Part shown: positions 56,063 to 64,000 of the stretch, one piece after another
How the letters are laid out: every line of letters begins with the position of its first letter
Position numbering within the stretch: the stretch's first letter is position 1
Source: Polynucleobacter necessarius
GTDB lineage: Bacteria > Pseudomonadota > Gammaproteobacteria > Burkholderiales > Burkholderiaceae
NCBI RefSeq assembly: GCF_900095175.1
Contig: NZ_LT606946.1
Span: 126,712 to 190,711, forward strand
DNA length: 64,000 nt
Reading direction: 5' to 3'
The notes under the pieces: model-generated
Databases searched by the model: none
What the model saw: the letters and a program-made list of their open reading frames with translations, nothing else
What the model was told of the DNA's origin: nothing
Translations under genes and position numbers: made by a program

Positions 56063-57033
56063 GTGCAAATCAACAAGCAGTACAAAAGCCAACAGCCCTC
56101 ATTTGTGGGGTTAGCGGTCAAGATGGCAGTTACTTGGCCCAATTGTTGTTAGACAAGGGCTATGCAGTTTTTGGTACTTCACGAGATGCTCAGGGCTCCA
56201 GCTTCTCTAATCTTCAAAAGCTGGGTATTAAAGATCAAATTTCTTTTATCTCAATGATTCCAGAAGACTTTCGCAGTGTCTTAGCCGCACTCCGAAAAAG
56301 TCAACCGGACGAAGTTTATTATTTGGCTGGCCAATCGTCCGTTGGCCTATCTTTTGAGCAGCCCGCTGAAACAATTCAAAGCATTACTCTAGGCGCCCTG
56401 AATGTCTTAGAGGCTTGTCGCATGATGGATAAGAAAATCAAAATCTATCATGCTGGTTCGGGAGAATGCTTTGGTGATACCCATGGCGAGCCAGCTAGCG
56501 AGGCTACCCCTTTTTATCCGATGAGCCCTTATGCGGTTGCCAAGTCATCAGCCTATTGGTTAGTCAACAACTACCGTGATGCCTATGGCTTATTTGCCTG
56601 TACCGGTATTTTGTTTAATCATGAGTCACCTTTGCGCCCTGAGCGCTTTGTGACGCAAAAAATCATTCGCGCAGTCAAGTGTATTGCTCAGGGCAATAAT
56701 GAAAAATTAAAACTAGGTCGCTTAGATATTGCTAGGGACTGGGGATGGGCTCCTGAGTATGTCGAAGCGATGTGGCTCATGCTACAACAAGAGCAGCCGC
56801 AAGACTTTGTGATTGCGACGGGCACTACCATTACCCTGGAAGAATTCGTGAAAACCGCATTTGAGCAAGCCAATCTCAATTGGCAAGACCATGTGGTTCA
56901 AGATCCTAGTTTCTTTAGGCCAACAGATTTGGCGATTGGCAAGGCCGACCCAAGTTACGCATTAAAAATGCTTGGTTGGAAGGCTTCGACCTGTGGCGCT
57001 AAAGTAGTTGAAAAAATGTACCAATCTTTATAA
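56059..57033 (+). CDS. GDP-mannose 4,6-dehydratase-like SDR (short type)
   Basis: A 324-residue extended SDR with [63 protein letters not shown] (Tyr and Lys) and [20 protein letters not shown], all in Gmd style. Where Gmd has Ser-Thr-Ser-Glu it has Gly-Ser-Gly-Glu, so Ser replaces the catalytic Thr. It may be a second dehydratase or a related GDP-sugar enzyme such as a reductase or epimerase. It is coupled to manC and followed by a second gmd. Confidence 0.8.
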   Translation: MSANQQAVQKPTALICGVSGQDGSYLAQLLLDKGYAVFGTSRDAQGSSFSNLQKLGIKDQISFISMIPEDFRSVLAALRKSQPDEVYYLAGQSSVGLSFEQPAETIQSITLGALNVLEACRMMDKKIKIYHAGSGECFGDTHGEPASEATPFYPMSPYAVAKSSAYWLVNNYRDAYGLFACTGILFNHESPLRPERFVTQKIIRAVKCIAQGNNEKLKLGRLDIARDWGWAPEYVEAMWLMLQQEQPQDFVIATGTTITLEEFVKTAFEQANLNWQDHVVQDPSFFRPTDLAIGKADPSYALKMLGWKASTCGAKVVEKMYQSL

Positions 57034-57091
57034 TCAGTTGAGTGCATTACGCACGATTTCATTGAATTCATTTAAGTTAAAAGCAATAGAT

Positions 57092-58237
57092 ATGACAAGC
57101 AAACAAAAAATAGAGAATCAAAAAGTTGCCCTGATTACGGGTATCACTGGCCAAGATGGTTCCTACCTTGCCGAGTTCCTTTTAGAAAAGGGCTATATCG
57201 TTCACGGCATTAAGCGCCGCGCCTCTTCTTTTAATACCGAGCGTATTGATCATATTTATCAAGATCCGCATATTAATCACCCAGATCTTATTCTTCATTA
57301 TGGAGACTTAACGGACACCAGCAACTTGGTGCGCATCATCCAAGAATGTCAGCCTGATGAGATTTATAACTTAGGTGCACAGTCTCACGTAGCGGTTTCT
57401 TTCGAGTCTCCTGAATACACGGCTGATGTCGATGCTATGGGACCCCTAAGGATGCTCGAAGCCATTCGCATCCTTGGCCTGCAGAAGAAAACCCGTTTTT
57501 ACCAAGCATCCACCTCTGAGCTCTATGGCTTAGTGCAAGAGATTCCGCAAAAAGAAACTACACCTTTCTACCCGAGAAGTCCTTATGCAGTGGCAAAAAT
57601 GTACGCCTACTGGATTACTGTGAACTACCGTGAGGCATATGGTATCTATGCCTGCAACGGTATCCTCTTTAATCATGAGTCTAAGCGCCGAGGTGAAACT
57701 TTTGTTACTAGAAAGGTGACTCGTGGTCTAGCCAATATCGCCCAAGGTCTTGAGAAGTGTCTCTTCATGGGTAATATCGATGCTCTGCGTGACTGGGGCC
57801 ATGCAAAAGACTATGTGCGCATGCAATGGCTAATGCTGCAACAAGACAAGCCTGAAGATTTTGTGATTGCCACTGGTGTGCAGTTCACGGTTCGTGAATT
57901 TATTATCCGCAGTGCTAAGCAACTTGGCATTACGCTCAAGTTTGAAGGTGCTGCTGAAAATGAAAAGGCTATCGTAGCCTCGATTGAGGGTGATAAAGCC
58001 CCGGCTTTAAAGGTCGGTGATGTAGTTGTCCAGATTGACCCACGCTACTACCGTCCTACAGAAGTAGAAACGCTTTTAGGTGACCCCACCAAAGCCAAAA
58101 CCAAACTGGGTTGGGTGCCAGAAATTACCTTAGATCAAATGATCGTCGAGATGGTGGCTAACGATTTAGAAAAAGCTAAGCAACATGCGCTTTTAGAAAA
58201 ACATGGTTACTCTGTAGCGGTGGGTAAAGAGAATTAA
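57092..58237 (+). CDS. gmd: GDP-mannose 4,6-dehydratase
   Basis: Gmd converts GDP-mannose to GDP-4-keto-6-deoxymannose. It has [43 protein letters not shown], the catalytic [29 protein letters not shown] and [19 protein letters not shown] 57092 gives 381 residues; the frame is open to 57008 within the previous gene's end. Its product is the substrate of Fcl encoded just downstream. Confidence 0.96.
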   Translation: MTSKQKIENQKVALITGITGQDGSYLAEFLLEKGYIVHGIKRRASSFNTERIDHIYQDPHINHPDLILHYGDLTDTSNLVRIIQECQPDEIYNLGAQSHVAVSFESPEYTADVDAMGPLRMLEAIRILGLQKKTRFYQASTSELYGLVQEIPQKETTPFYPRSPYAVAKMYAYWITVNYREAYGIYACNGILFNHESKRRGETFVTRKVTRGLANIAQGLEKCLFMGNIDALRDWGHAKDYVRMQWLMLQQDKPEDFVIATGVQFTVREFIIRSAKQLGITLKFEGAAENEKAIVASIEGDKAPALKVGDVVVQIDPRYYRPTEVETLLGDPTKAKTKLGWVPEITLDQMIVEMVANDLEKAKQHALLEKHGYSVAVGKEN

Positions 58238-58287
58238 TAGCAAGAAGTCATAGTCAAAACTGAGAGCGGACAGAGAAGAGCGCAAGC

Positions 58288-59268
58288 ATGTCAACAGAGG
58301 TAAACCAAAAGATCTACGTTGCTGGCCATCGCGGCATGGTGGGATCAGCTATTGTTCGTAATCTACAAGCCAAGGGCCTTGGCAATATTGTCACTCGCAC
58401 CCATGCAGAATTAGATCTGACTAATCAAGCTGCCGTACAAGCATTTTTTGAAGCAGAAAAGCCAGATCAAGTCTATCTGGCTGCAGCTCGTGTAGGGGGG
58501 ATCCATGCTAACAACACCTATCCCGCTGAGTTCATCTATGACAATTTGATGGTGCAAAACAATGTCATTCATCAGGCATTTCTGAGCGGCGTTAAGAAGC
58601 TTCTTTTTTTAGGTTCAAGTTGTATCTACCCTAAGTTAGCTGCTCAGCCTATGAGTGAGGATGCGCTTCTAACTGGAAAGTTGGAGTCAACAAACGAGCC
58701 TTATGCTATTGCCAAGATTGCCGGCATCAAAATGTGTAAAAGTTATAACCGCCAGTATGGTCAAAGCCATGGAGTAGATTACCGCTCAGTCATGCCAACC
58801 AATTTGTATGGGCCTGGCGACAATTACCATCCCGAGAATAGCCATGTTATCCCAGCCCTGATTAGACGATTCCACGAGGCTAAAGTAAGTAATGCCCCTG
58901 AGGTGGTGATTTGGGGGACGGGCACCCCTAGAAGAGAATTTCTGTATGTTGACGATATGGCTACAGCATCAGTATTTGTGATGAATCTTGATAGGGTTAC
59001 CTATGATCAACATACCTCTCCGATGGAGAGTCATCTCAATGTAGGTTACGGCAGTGATATCGCTATTGCAGAGTTAGCAAGTGCCGTAAGTGAATCGGTG
59101 GGCTACCAAGGCAAAATCAGTTTTGATGTCAGTAAGCCAGATGGAGCACCACGTAAGTGGATGGATTCTTCGAGACTAAATAATCTCGGATGGAAGCCTG
59201 AGGTTGATTTGCGAAATGGTTTAGTGCAGGCCTATTCCGAATTCTTACTGGGATATCGTGAACTCTAA
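58288..59268 (+). CDS. fcl: GDP-L-fucose synthase
   Basis: Fcl (WcaG) epimerises and reduces the keto-sugar to GDP-L-fucose. Motifs are [35 protein letters not shown] with Ser and Cys, [14 protein letters not shown] with Tyr and Lys, and [26 protein letters not shown]. It has 326 residues. It overlaps the following gene by 11 bases. This completes the donor pathway for the fucosyltransferase at 12.5 kb. Confidence 0.96.
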   Translation: MSTEVNQKIYVAGHRGMVGSAIVRNLQAKGLGNIVTRTHAELDLTNQAAVQAFFEAEKPDQVYLAAARVGGIHANNTYPAEFIYDNLMVQNNVIHQAFLSGVKKLLFLGSSCIYPKLAAQPMSEDALLTGKLESTNEPYAIAKIAGIKMCKSYNRQYGQSHGVDYRSVMPTNLYGPGDNYHPENSHVIPALIRRFHEAKVSNAPEVVIWGTGTPRREFLYVDDMATASVFVMNLDRVTYDQHTSPMESHLNVGYGSDIAIAELASAVSESVGYQGKISFDVSKPDGAPRKWMDSSRLNNLGWKPEVDLRNGLVQAYSEFLLGYREL

Positions 59269-60142
59269 AACATCTCACGAATCACCATTATTGATCGATG
59301 AGGTGATTTCTGTATGTTCTGCAAAAGATATTGATGTATGGACTGTTGCAGCCCCAAAAATTATTAAAAACATCAAGGCTTCTTATTACACGGTTATTGT
59401 CCCGGATAGCCAAGTTGCATTATTTTCCAGTGTAACTAACGCCCCTTACCAAGTAAAGCCAGAATCACAGTTTATTGGTAATGCTAAAGAAAAGATTGCT
59501 TACACCTTAACAGAGAATAATCAAGATAGGGTAGGTTGGTATCTTCAGCAATTTGTCAAAATTGCGGCAGTCTTACGACATCGAGATGATGATCTAGTGT
59601 TAATTTGGGATGCTGATACTGTCCCTGTAAGGCCGCTCAGCTTTGTTGAGCCTGATGGTCGACTTCTTTACTACAAAGGCAGTGAATATCGAAGTTTTTA
59701 TTTTATTTTTATTGAAAAGGCTTTAGGTTTAAAGCGTACCCAAGATTTTTCATTTATCGCACAAAGCCTCATGGTTAGGGCCTCCTGGGCGCACTCCTTA
59801 TTTCAATCCTTGGAAAATAAAACACAACTCCCATGGATTGATGCCATCCTCAGTCAGCTAGATCCATCAGAGCCTTCTGGTTTTGCCGAGTTTGAAACTT
59901 TAGGCTCCTGGATTTGGCATCACCATCGAAATGAGATTCTGGTCAGTGACCGTCCCTGGTATCGCTATGGTTTTAGTTTGGTTGGTAACCCATTGAATTT
60001 ATCTGTTTTGGTTTGGCGTGGCCTGGCAAAGTACTATGATTTTGTCAGTTTCGAGGCTTGGGATCAGCGCTACGGCATCCGGCAATGGCTAAAAACGGAG
60101 TTTCGTAAAATCAAATTGAGTATCGCTGGGTTAGGCAGATAG
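59258..60142 (+). CDS. DUF6492 family protein, probable glycosyltransferase
   Basis: Starts at GTG 59258, overlapping fcl. The 294-residue protein has [22 protein letters not shown], then [35 protein letters not shown], a Gln-Lys segment followed by a DxD motif as in GT-A transferases, and SLMVRASW. This is the same plan as the protein at 10730. Substrate unknown; placement implies use of GDP-fucose or a related sugar. Confidence 0.65.
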   Translation: MNSKTSHESPLLIDEVISVCSAKDIDVWTVAAPKIIKNIKASYYTVIVPDSQVALFSSVTNAPYQVKPESQFIGNAKEKIAYTLTENNQDRVGWYLQQFVKIAAVLRHRDDDLVLIWDADTVPVRPLSFVEPDGRLLYYKGSEYRSFYFIFIEKALGLKRTQDFSFIAQSLMVRASWAHSLFQSLENKTQLPWIDAILSQLDPSEPSGFAEFETLGSWIWHHHRNEILVSDRPWYRYGFSLVGNPLNLSVLVWRGLAKYYDFVSFEAWDQRYGIRQWLKTEFRKIKLSIAGLGR

Positions 60143-60144
60143 TC

Positions 60145-61025
60145 GTGAGCAAGATTAAGATATTTTTGGTTTTTCATAAAACCTTAGATGAGCGCTTAAA
60201 TCTCAATGAGTTTTCAGATGAGGAGATTAGACAATGGTTGTTCCTTATGCTGTTAATGTGGAAATAACATCTAAAGACTTCATATTAAAAGATGGGCCCT
60301 CATTGGGAATTAGCAACCCCCAAAATAGGATGGTTGAGGAATATGATCTCCCACAATACAACCCGATGCTTCAAGCAAGGGGCTTTATGGAGACCTCCGC
60401 TTATATCCATATAGAGAAAAATGCACTTCATGAGGATATTGATCTCATCGGAATTTGTCAGTACGACATGCGTTGGACCAAGCGGTCTGTAAAGTTACTT
60501 CACTCCCTAGAAAAGAGTACTCAAGGTTCGCGCCAATTTTCCTTGATCAATAGATGCTGGCAGATTTTTGGTTTTGGCTCTGATGCTAAAAGTATTGTTT
60601 ATGCTCAAATTGCAGGTAAGCTAATGAATTCCTCCGGGGAATTTAACGGCATGGCTTGTACTCAAGCATTTAATTGGGATTGCTTACTAAAAAGCTACAA
60701 CCATTTTTTTAATACGCAGTGGCAAATGGTCGACTTAATTGATCAGCCTCTCACGCTATGGCAAACCTATTTGATGCCTTCTCAGTTGTTTGCTGAGTTA
60801 GCGCAATGGTTATATGTCTTAGCGGTTGAAATGGAGCCGTGGGCCAATGAAGCCTCATATGAGACGCACTGGGGTGTGCTCGGAGGTTATACCGAAAGAG
60901 CTGAGTCTTTATTTATGGCGTTACGCCACCGTGCAAAAGAAATCAACATAAAACCTCTTTTTTTAGAGTACGACGATCAAATTCCAAAAGCGCTGGGTAT
61001 TAGTAAAAATCACTATGGGGTATAG
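60145..61025 (+). pseudogene. Glycan-cluster protein of unknown type with an N-terminal frameshift
   Basis: The GTG at 60145 begins SKIKIFLVFHKTLDERLNLN, 30 codons that look like the first strand of a transferase. The frame ends near 60265. The other frame, open from 60234, starts VVPYAVNVEITSKDFILKDG and continues for 263 residues with NPMLQARGFMETSAYIHIEKN and IDLIGICQYDMRW. Joining at about 60236-60240 (one T missing) gives a continuous protein of about 292 residues. The family was not firmly recognised; DUF4422-like proteins are a possibility. Confidence 0.55.
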
Positions 61026-61069
61026 TGGTTAGGAGCTTAAAAAGTCAGATTACTCTTTGTAATAATGCC

Positions 61070-61834
61070 TTAGCTTGGAAATTTATTGGATGGCACATCT
61101 AATAAAAATGAAGGCTTACAAATTCCAAGCTTAGCTAGTCGGTATTGAATACTCACTTTAAGAACACCTAGGCCATAAATTGAGCTTCTTTGGAAATTAA
61201 TAGAGGAAGCTTCTAGGAAGTATTTCGTTGGGCAGGAGATCTCCCCAATTTTATAATTGAACCAAATGCATTGCGCTAGCATTTGATTGTCAAAAATAAA
61301 GTCGTCAGAGTTTGCTAGTAGCGGTAAATTCTGGAGAACCTTATTGTTCTATGCTCGGTAGCCAGTATGGTATTCGGGTAGCTTGTGGCTACAGAAGAGG
61401 TTCTGAAAGAAGGTCAGAAATCGGTTGGCAACGTATTTATACAGAGGCATGCCCCCCGCTAGCGCACCAATGCCCAAGATGCGAGAGCCTAGTACCACGT
61501 CATAATCAGCCTCCGCAATCATCGAAGCCATTGCTCGAATTAATTTAGGTGAATACTGGTAGTCAGGATGCAGCATGATGATAATGTCAGCACCGCTTTT
61601 AAGAGCTTCGATATAGCAGGTCTTTTGGTTGCCGCCATAACCTCGATTTTTGGGATGGACAACTACGGCAATTCCCAGTTTTTGTGCAACTGCAACAGTA
61701 AAGTCTTTACTTGCGTCATCTACCAAAATGACTGTATCAACAATATCTCTCGGAATCTCAGAAAATGTTTTTTCTAGGGTTTGGGCTGCGTTATAAGCAG
61801 GCATCACCACTGCAATACGTTTGTTGTTTAGCAT
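61070..61834 (-). pseudogene. GT2 glycosyltransferase interrupted by an in-frame TAG
   Basis: ATG 61834 starts RIAVVMPAYNAAQTLEKTFSEI, with LVDDASKD and IIMLHPDYQYSPKLIRAM as the DxD-like part and FCSHKLPEYHTGYRA at residue 161. There a TAG (61349-61351) stops it. The same frame continues [32 protein letters not shown] and SSIYGLGVL to 61070, the normal end of this polyprenyl-type GT2 group. One base change, for example from a Tyr codon, would explain it. Confidence 0.85.
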
Positions 61835-61896
61835 TTTTTTCTGACAGTTTATCTATTCAATTTGCTAATTGTAGTCAATCCCACAATGGAGATTGC

Positions 61897-63825
61897 TTAC
61901 TGATCCTTATTTGCAAGGGGTGCGCTTAGGTCAATCACCCGATTTTGTTGGTCATCAAAAATAACGCGGTAGTTTTTGGCAAGCTCTAGCATTTGCTCAT
62001 TCACTAAAAGCTGTCGGGTAGCTAGGGTGCGACCCCATTCGCCTGCAGCATTGAGGCAACTGTCAATAAAGTAGGGGTCAAATTTTTGTTGATTCCATTG
62101 TGAGTAGGCGTGCGCAAGGTAACGAATATGGTTATCTCGAAGGTACTGGGCCAAAGCCTCTGCATTTTGATTAAATGGCGGACCGGGACGTGGCCCAGCA
62201 TTGCCAGGGCAATCCATTACATAAATTAAATTTCTGGAGTAGTCCAGCATGAATGGGGATGGAACTTGAACGAGTAATATTTCGCCGGAAGGAATGGAGT
62301 TTTGCAAAGCGATATAGCGATCCTTTTCCTTGGCAAAATCCGGGGAGAGAAAATCATTCGGCGCTAAGTTAATTGGAGTGTTGATGTAGCGAGAATAGAG
62401 ACCCTCTTTAAAAAAGTTTCTGCCGACTCGCTTAGTTTGATTGAGCATCAAGACTGAAGTCACAATCACAATAAAGATGAATATTCTTTTGCAAGTAAGC
62501 GGCTTGAGCCAGCGAATAGGCGCCTCAAATTGCCTATTGGACATTGCAAGAGCACTAAGCATCAAAAATGCTGAAGGTGTAGCCAAAATGACGTAGCTAT
62601 AACGATACATGCCTGCAGGTGTTAATGACATCAAAGCTGTACTCAAAATTACCAAACCGATCATGAGTAGCACAAAACGTATTTGTACTTGCGAACGACT
62701 ATAGCTAATGAAGGCCAATCCGCAGACAAGCAATAGGCAGTACAAGGGAGTAAACTCACCAATGGCATTGAGTGTTTTGGGAAGTGTGACAAAGCCAAAG
62801 CCACCCGAATAAGACAGCCCTTTACCCAGTAGTGGATAAAATGCCGTGCCGTGGTAGAGCACGTTTGATACAAGCCATGGGCTTAAGCAAATAACTAGGG
62901 CCAGCGCAGAGATGAAGAACTCTTTAATCACCCACCATTTTTGAATTTGCAATAGACGAGCTATGTAAAAGCTTCCTCCGAAAACAACCATCGGTACAAA
63001 GAGATTGCCTTTAAGTAATAGCAGAGCAGCTAAAAGTATTCCGAGGAAAATGGATCTTTGATAGGAGGGTGCCGAGGAAGATTCTGTGCTTTGTGTGAAT
63101 AAAAGCAAAATTCCATAAGCTAACGCACAGCCTGAAAGTATCGAGGCAATATTGGTGGACTGTATAAAAATGCCCAAAACTAATACAAGCGCAATAGCGC
63201 CTAGAACAGACCAAGGGCGCAGGTTTTGGCTACCAACGTGAGCAATGGCAAGTCCAATGAGAAGAAGCAGGCCAGCGCCCGTCTCAGCGATGTGTAAATG
63301 AGCTAGGGGGATCAGACTTAAGAAAAGCGCATTGATAGAGCCTCCACCACCAAAGCCTTGCTCGATGCCTCGTTGATTGAATGGATCACCACCTTGAAAT
63401 CCTTCAACTAGAACTCTAATTGGAAAGGTGAGGTAGCTGGTGTAATCATCCCCGTGGTTAAAGGGTAAAAATGTCAGGTTGGCTAAGTACAGTAGGGTAA
63501 TCAGCGTAAGGACTGCTAGGGAAAAAATTTGCGAGGCCTTAAGTCTGAAGCTAATTGATGGTTGGGTTAATAATTTCCAAAGTGGGAACAGGCCTAAAAG
63601 TACTCCAAAAAGTATGTATCCCCAAAATAAGCCTACGCTTCCCAATTTCAATAATTCAATATAACCACTGAGTGCAATGAATAGCGCAAAGCCAAGGAGG
63701 CTTTTTTGTCCCCAATTGAGCTGAATCCTCTGAAAAAAGACGGCAGAAATAGCTTGCCCATAGCCCCAAAAAGCCAAGGTAACTAGAAAAACAGTCAATA
63801 TTGAAAAAAGAACGCTAGATTGCAA
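61897..63825 (-). CDS. Large multi-pass membrane protein, possible GT-C type
   Basis: The 642-residue protein has about 12-14 hydrophobic helices in its first 460 residues and a soluble C-terminal part with FLSPDFAKEKDRYIALQNSI and VMDCPGNAGPRPGPPFNQNA. An acidic loop after the third or fourth helix (LTFLPFNHGDDYTSYLTFPIRVL) resembles the first periplasmic loop of GT-C transferases. No family was firmly recognised. Its place at the edge of the glycan region suggests a role in surface polysaccharide. Confidence 0.6.
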   Translation of the reverse strand: MQSSVLFSILTVFLVTLAFWGYGQAISAVFFQRIQLNWGQKSLLGFALFIALSGYIELLKLGSVGLFWGYILFGVLLGLFPLWKLLTQPSISFRLKASQIFSLAVLTLITLLYLANLTFLPFNHGDDYTSYLTFPIRVLVEGFQGGDPFNQRGIEQGFGGGGSINALFLSLIPLAHLHIAETGAGLLLLIGLAIAHVGSQNLRPWSVLGAIALVLVLGIFIQSTNIASILSGCALAYGILLLFTQSTESSSAPSYQRSIFLGILLAALLLLKGNLFVPMVVFGGSFYIARLLQIQKWWVIKEFFISALALVICLSPWLVSNVLYHGTAFYPLLGKGLSYSGGFGFVTLPKTLNAIGEFTPLYCLLLVCGLAFISYSRSQVQIRFVLLMIGLVILSTALMSLTPAGMYRYSYVILATPSAFLMLSALAMSNRQFEAPIRWLKPLTCKRIFIFIVIVTSVLMLNQTKRVGRNFFKEGLYSRYINTPINLAPNDFLSPDFAKEKDRYIALQNSIPSGEILLVQVPSPFMLDYSRNLIYVMDCPGNAGPRPGPPFNQNAEALAQYLRDNHIRYLAHAYSQWNQQKFDPYFIDSCLNAAGEWGRTLATRQLLVNEQMLELAKNYRVIFDDQQNRVIDLSAPLANKDQ

Positions 63826-63933
63826 AAAAAGCCTTATCTTTTAAGTGAGAGTAATAAAACCATTTTGAGTCGTGATTTTTACCCGAGACCAATCATTACA
63901 TTGATCATTACTATCAGTTTCTATGATGAGATA

Positions 63934-64000
63934 ATGTCATTCAAGCTTATAATTTCTTTTTTAATAGGAGTTGCTTTGACCATTAGTTTTGCTAATCAAT
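63934..64000 (+). CDS. 5' part of a secreted protein (cut by window end)
   Basis: From ATG 63934 the frame is open to the end of the window and reads MSFKLIISFLIGVALTISFA, which has the Lys, hydrophobic core and Ala end of a Sec signal peptide. Only 22 codons are visible, so the product is unknown. It is divergent from the membrane protein at 61897-63825. Confidence 0.45.
   Translation, partial: MSFKLIISFLIGVALTISFANQ

Overview
This window looks like a chromosomal segment of a betaproteobacterium of the family Burkholderiaceae. Polynucleobacter is the best fit by gene content, moderate GC and protein style. That assignment is from recognition, not from a database search. No rRNA, tRNA, insertion sequence, phage or CRISPR array was recognised. 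The striking property is many freshly broken genes: six reading frames carry a single in-frame stop, at least five carry frameshifts, one has no usable start codon and two antitoxins are truncated. All three stop codons are involved. This suggests a lineage in early genome erosion, as in endosymbiotic Polynucleobacter, or an assembly with residual errors.

Layout. 1-3.4 kb: heme and RNA methylation genes (hemJ end, RlmL-like methylase joined in frame to rubredoxin, hemL). 3.5-5.8 kb, minus strand: apaH and a photolyase. 5.9-9.3 kb: a YdcF-like protein, then broken yqgE, ruvX, pyrR and pyrB. 9.3-19.4 kb: surface glycan region with glycosyltransferases, an alpha-1,2-fucosyltransferase, the complete dTDP-rhamnose set rfbBDAC and waaC, followed by a shattered tolC-type gene. 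21.2-23.4 kb: uppP, a DUF2721 protein and trmB. 23.5-31.1 kb: gabD, the ribBA-ribH-nusB operon, a decayed minor pilin operon (pilV, pilW, pilX, fimT type), ribD and ribE.

31.0-50.9 kb: conserved housekeeping blocks (queC, cpoB-pal-tolB-tolA-tolR-tolQ, glyA-nrdR, adk, kdsB, lpxK, exbBD, xseA, murB, yajQ, xerD) separated by toxin-antitoxin modules. There are five complete pairs (HigBA, RES-Xre, RelE-Xre, HigBA, VapBC), an orphan Phd-like antitoxin, and truncated HicB and CopG antitoxins. The RES-Xre pair splits tolB from pal in the opposite orientation. exbB and exbD each carry a premature stop, which leaves TolQR as the only intact proton-driven pair here.

50.9-54.4 kb: plsY, a MAPEG protein, folE with a histone-H1-like tail, a small lipoprotein, a HiPIP ferredoxin, a broken HPP membrane protein and a 48-residue unknown. 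54.5-64 kb: a second glycan region making GDP-L-fucose (manC, two Gmd-type dehydratases, fcl), two glycan-associated unknowns, an interrupted GT2 transferase, a large membrane protein and the start of a secreted protein. The GDP-fucose made here is the expected donor for the fucosyltransferase at 12.5-13.4 kb, so the two glycan regions probably work together on LPS or another surface polysaccharide.

No clearly undescribed multi-gene system was identified. The best leads are the toxin-antitoxin mosaic, the methylase-rubredoxin fusion, the tail on FolE and the set of young pseudogenes.
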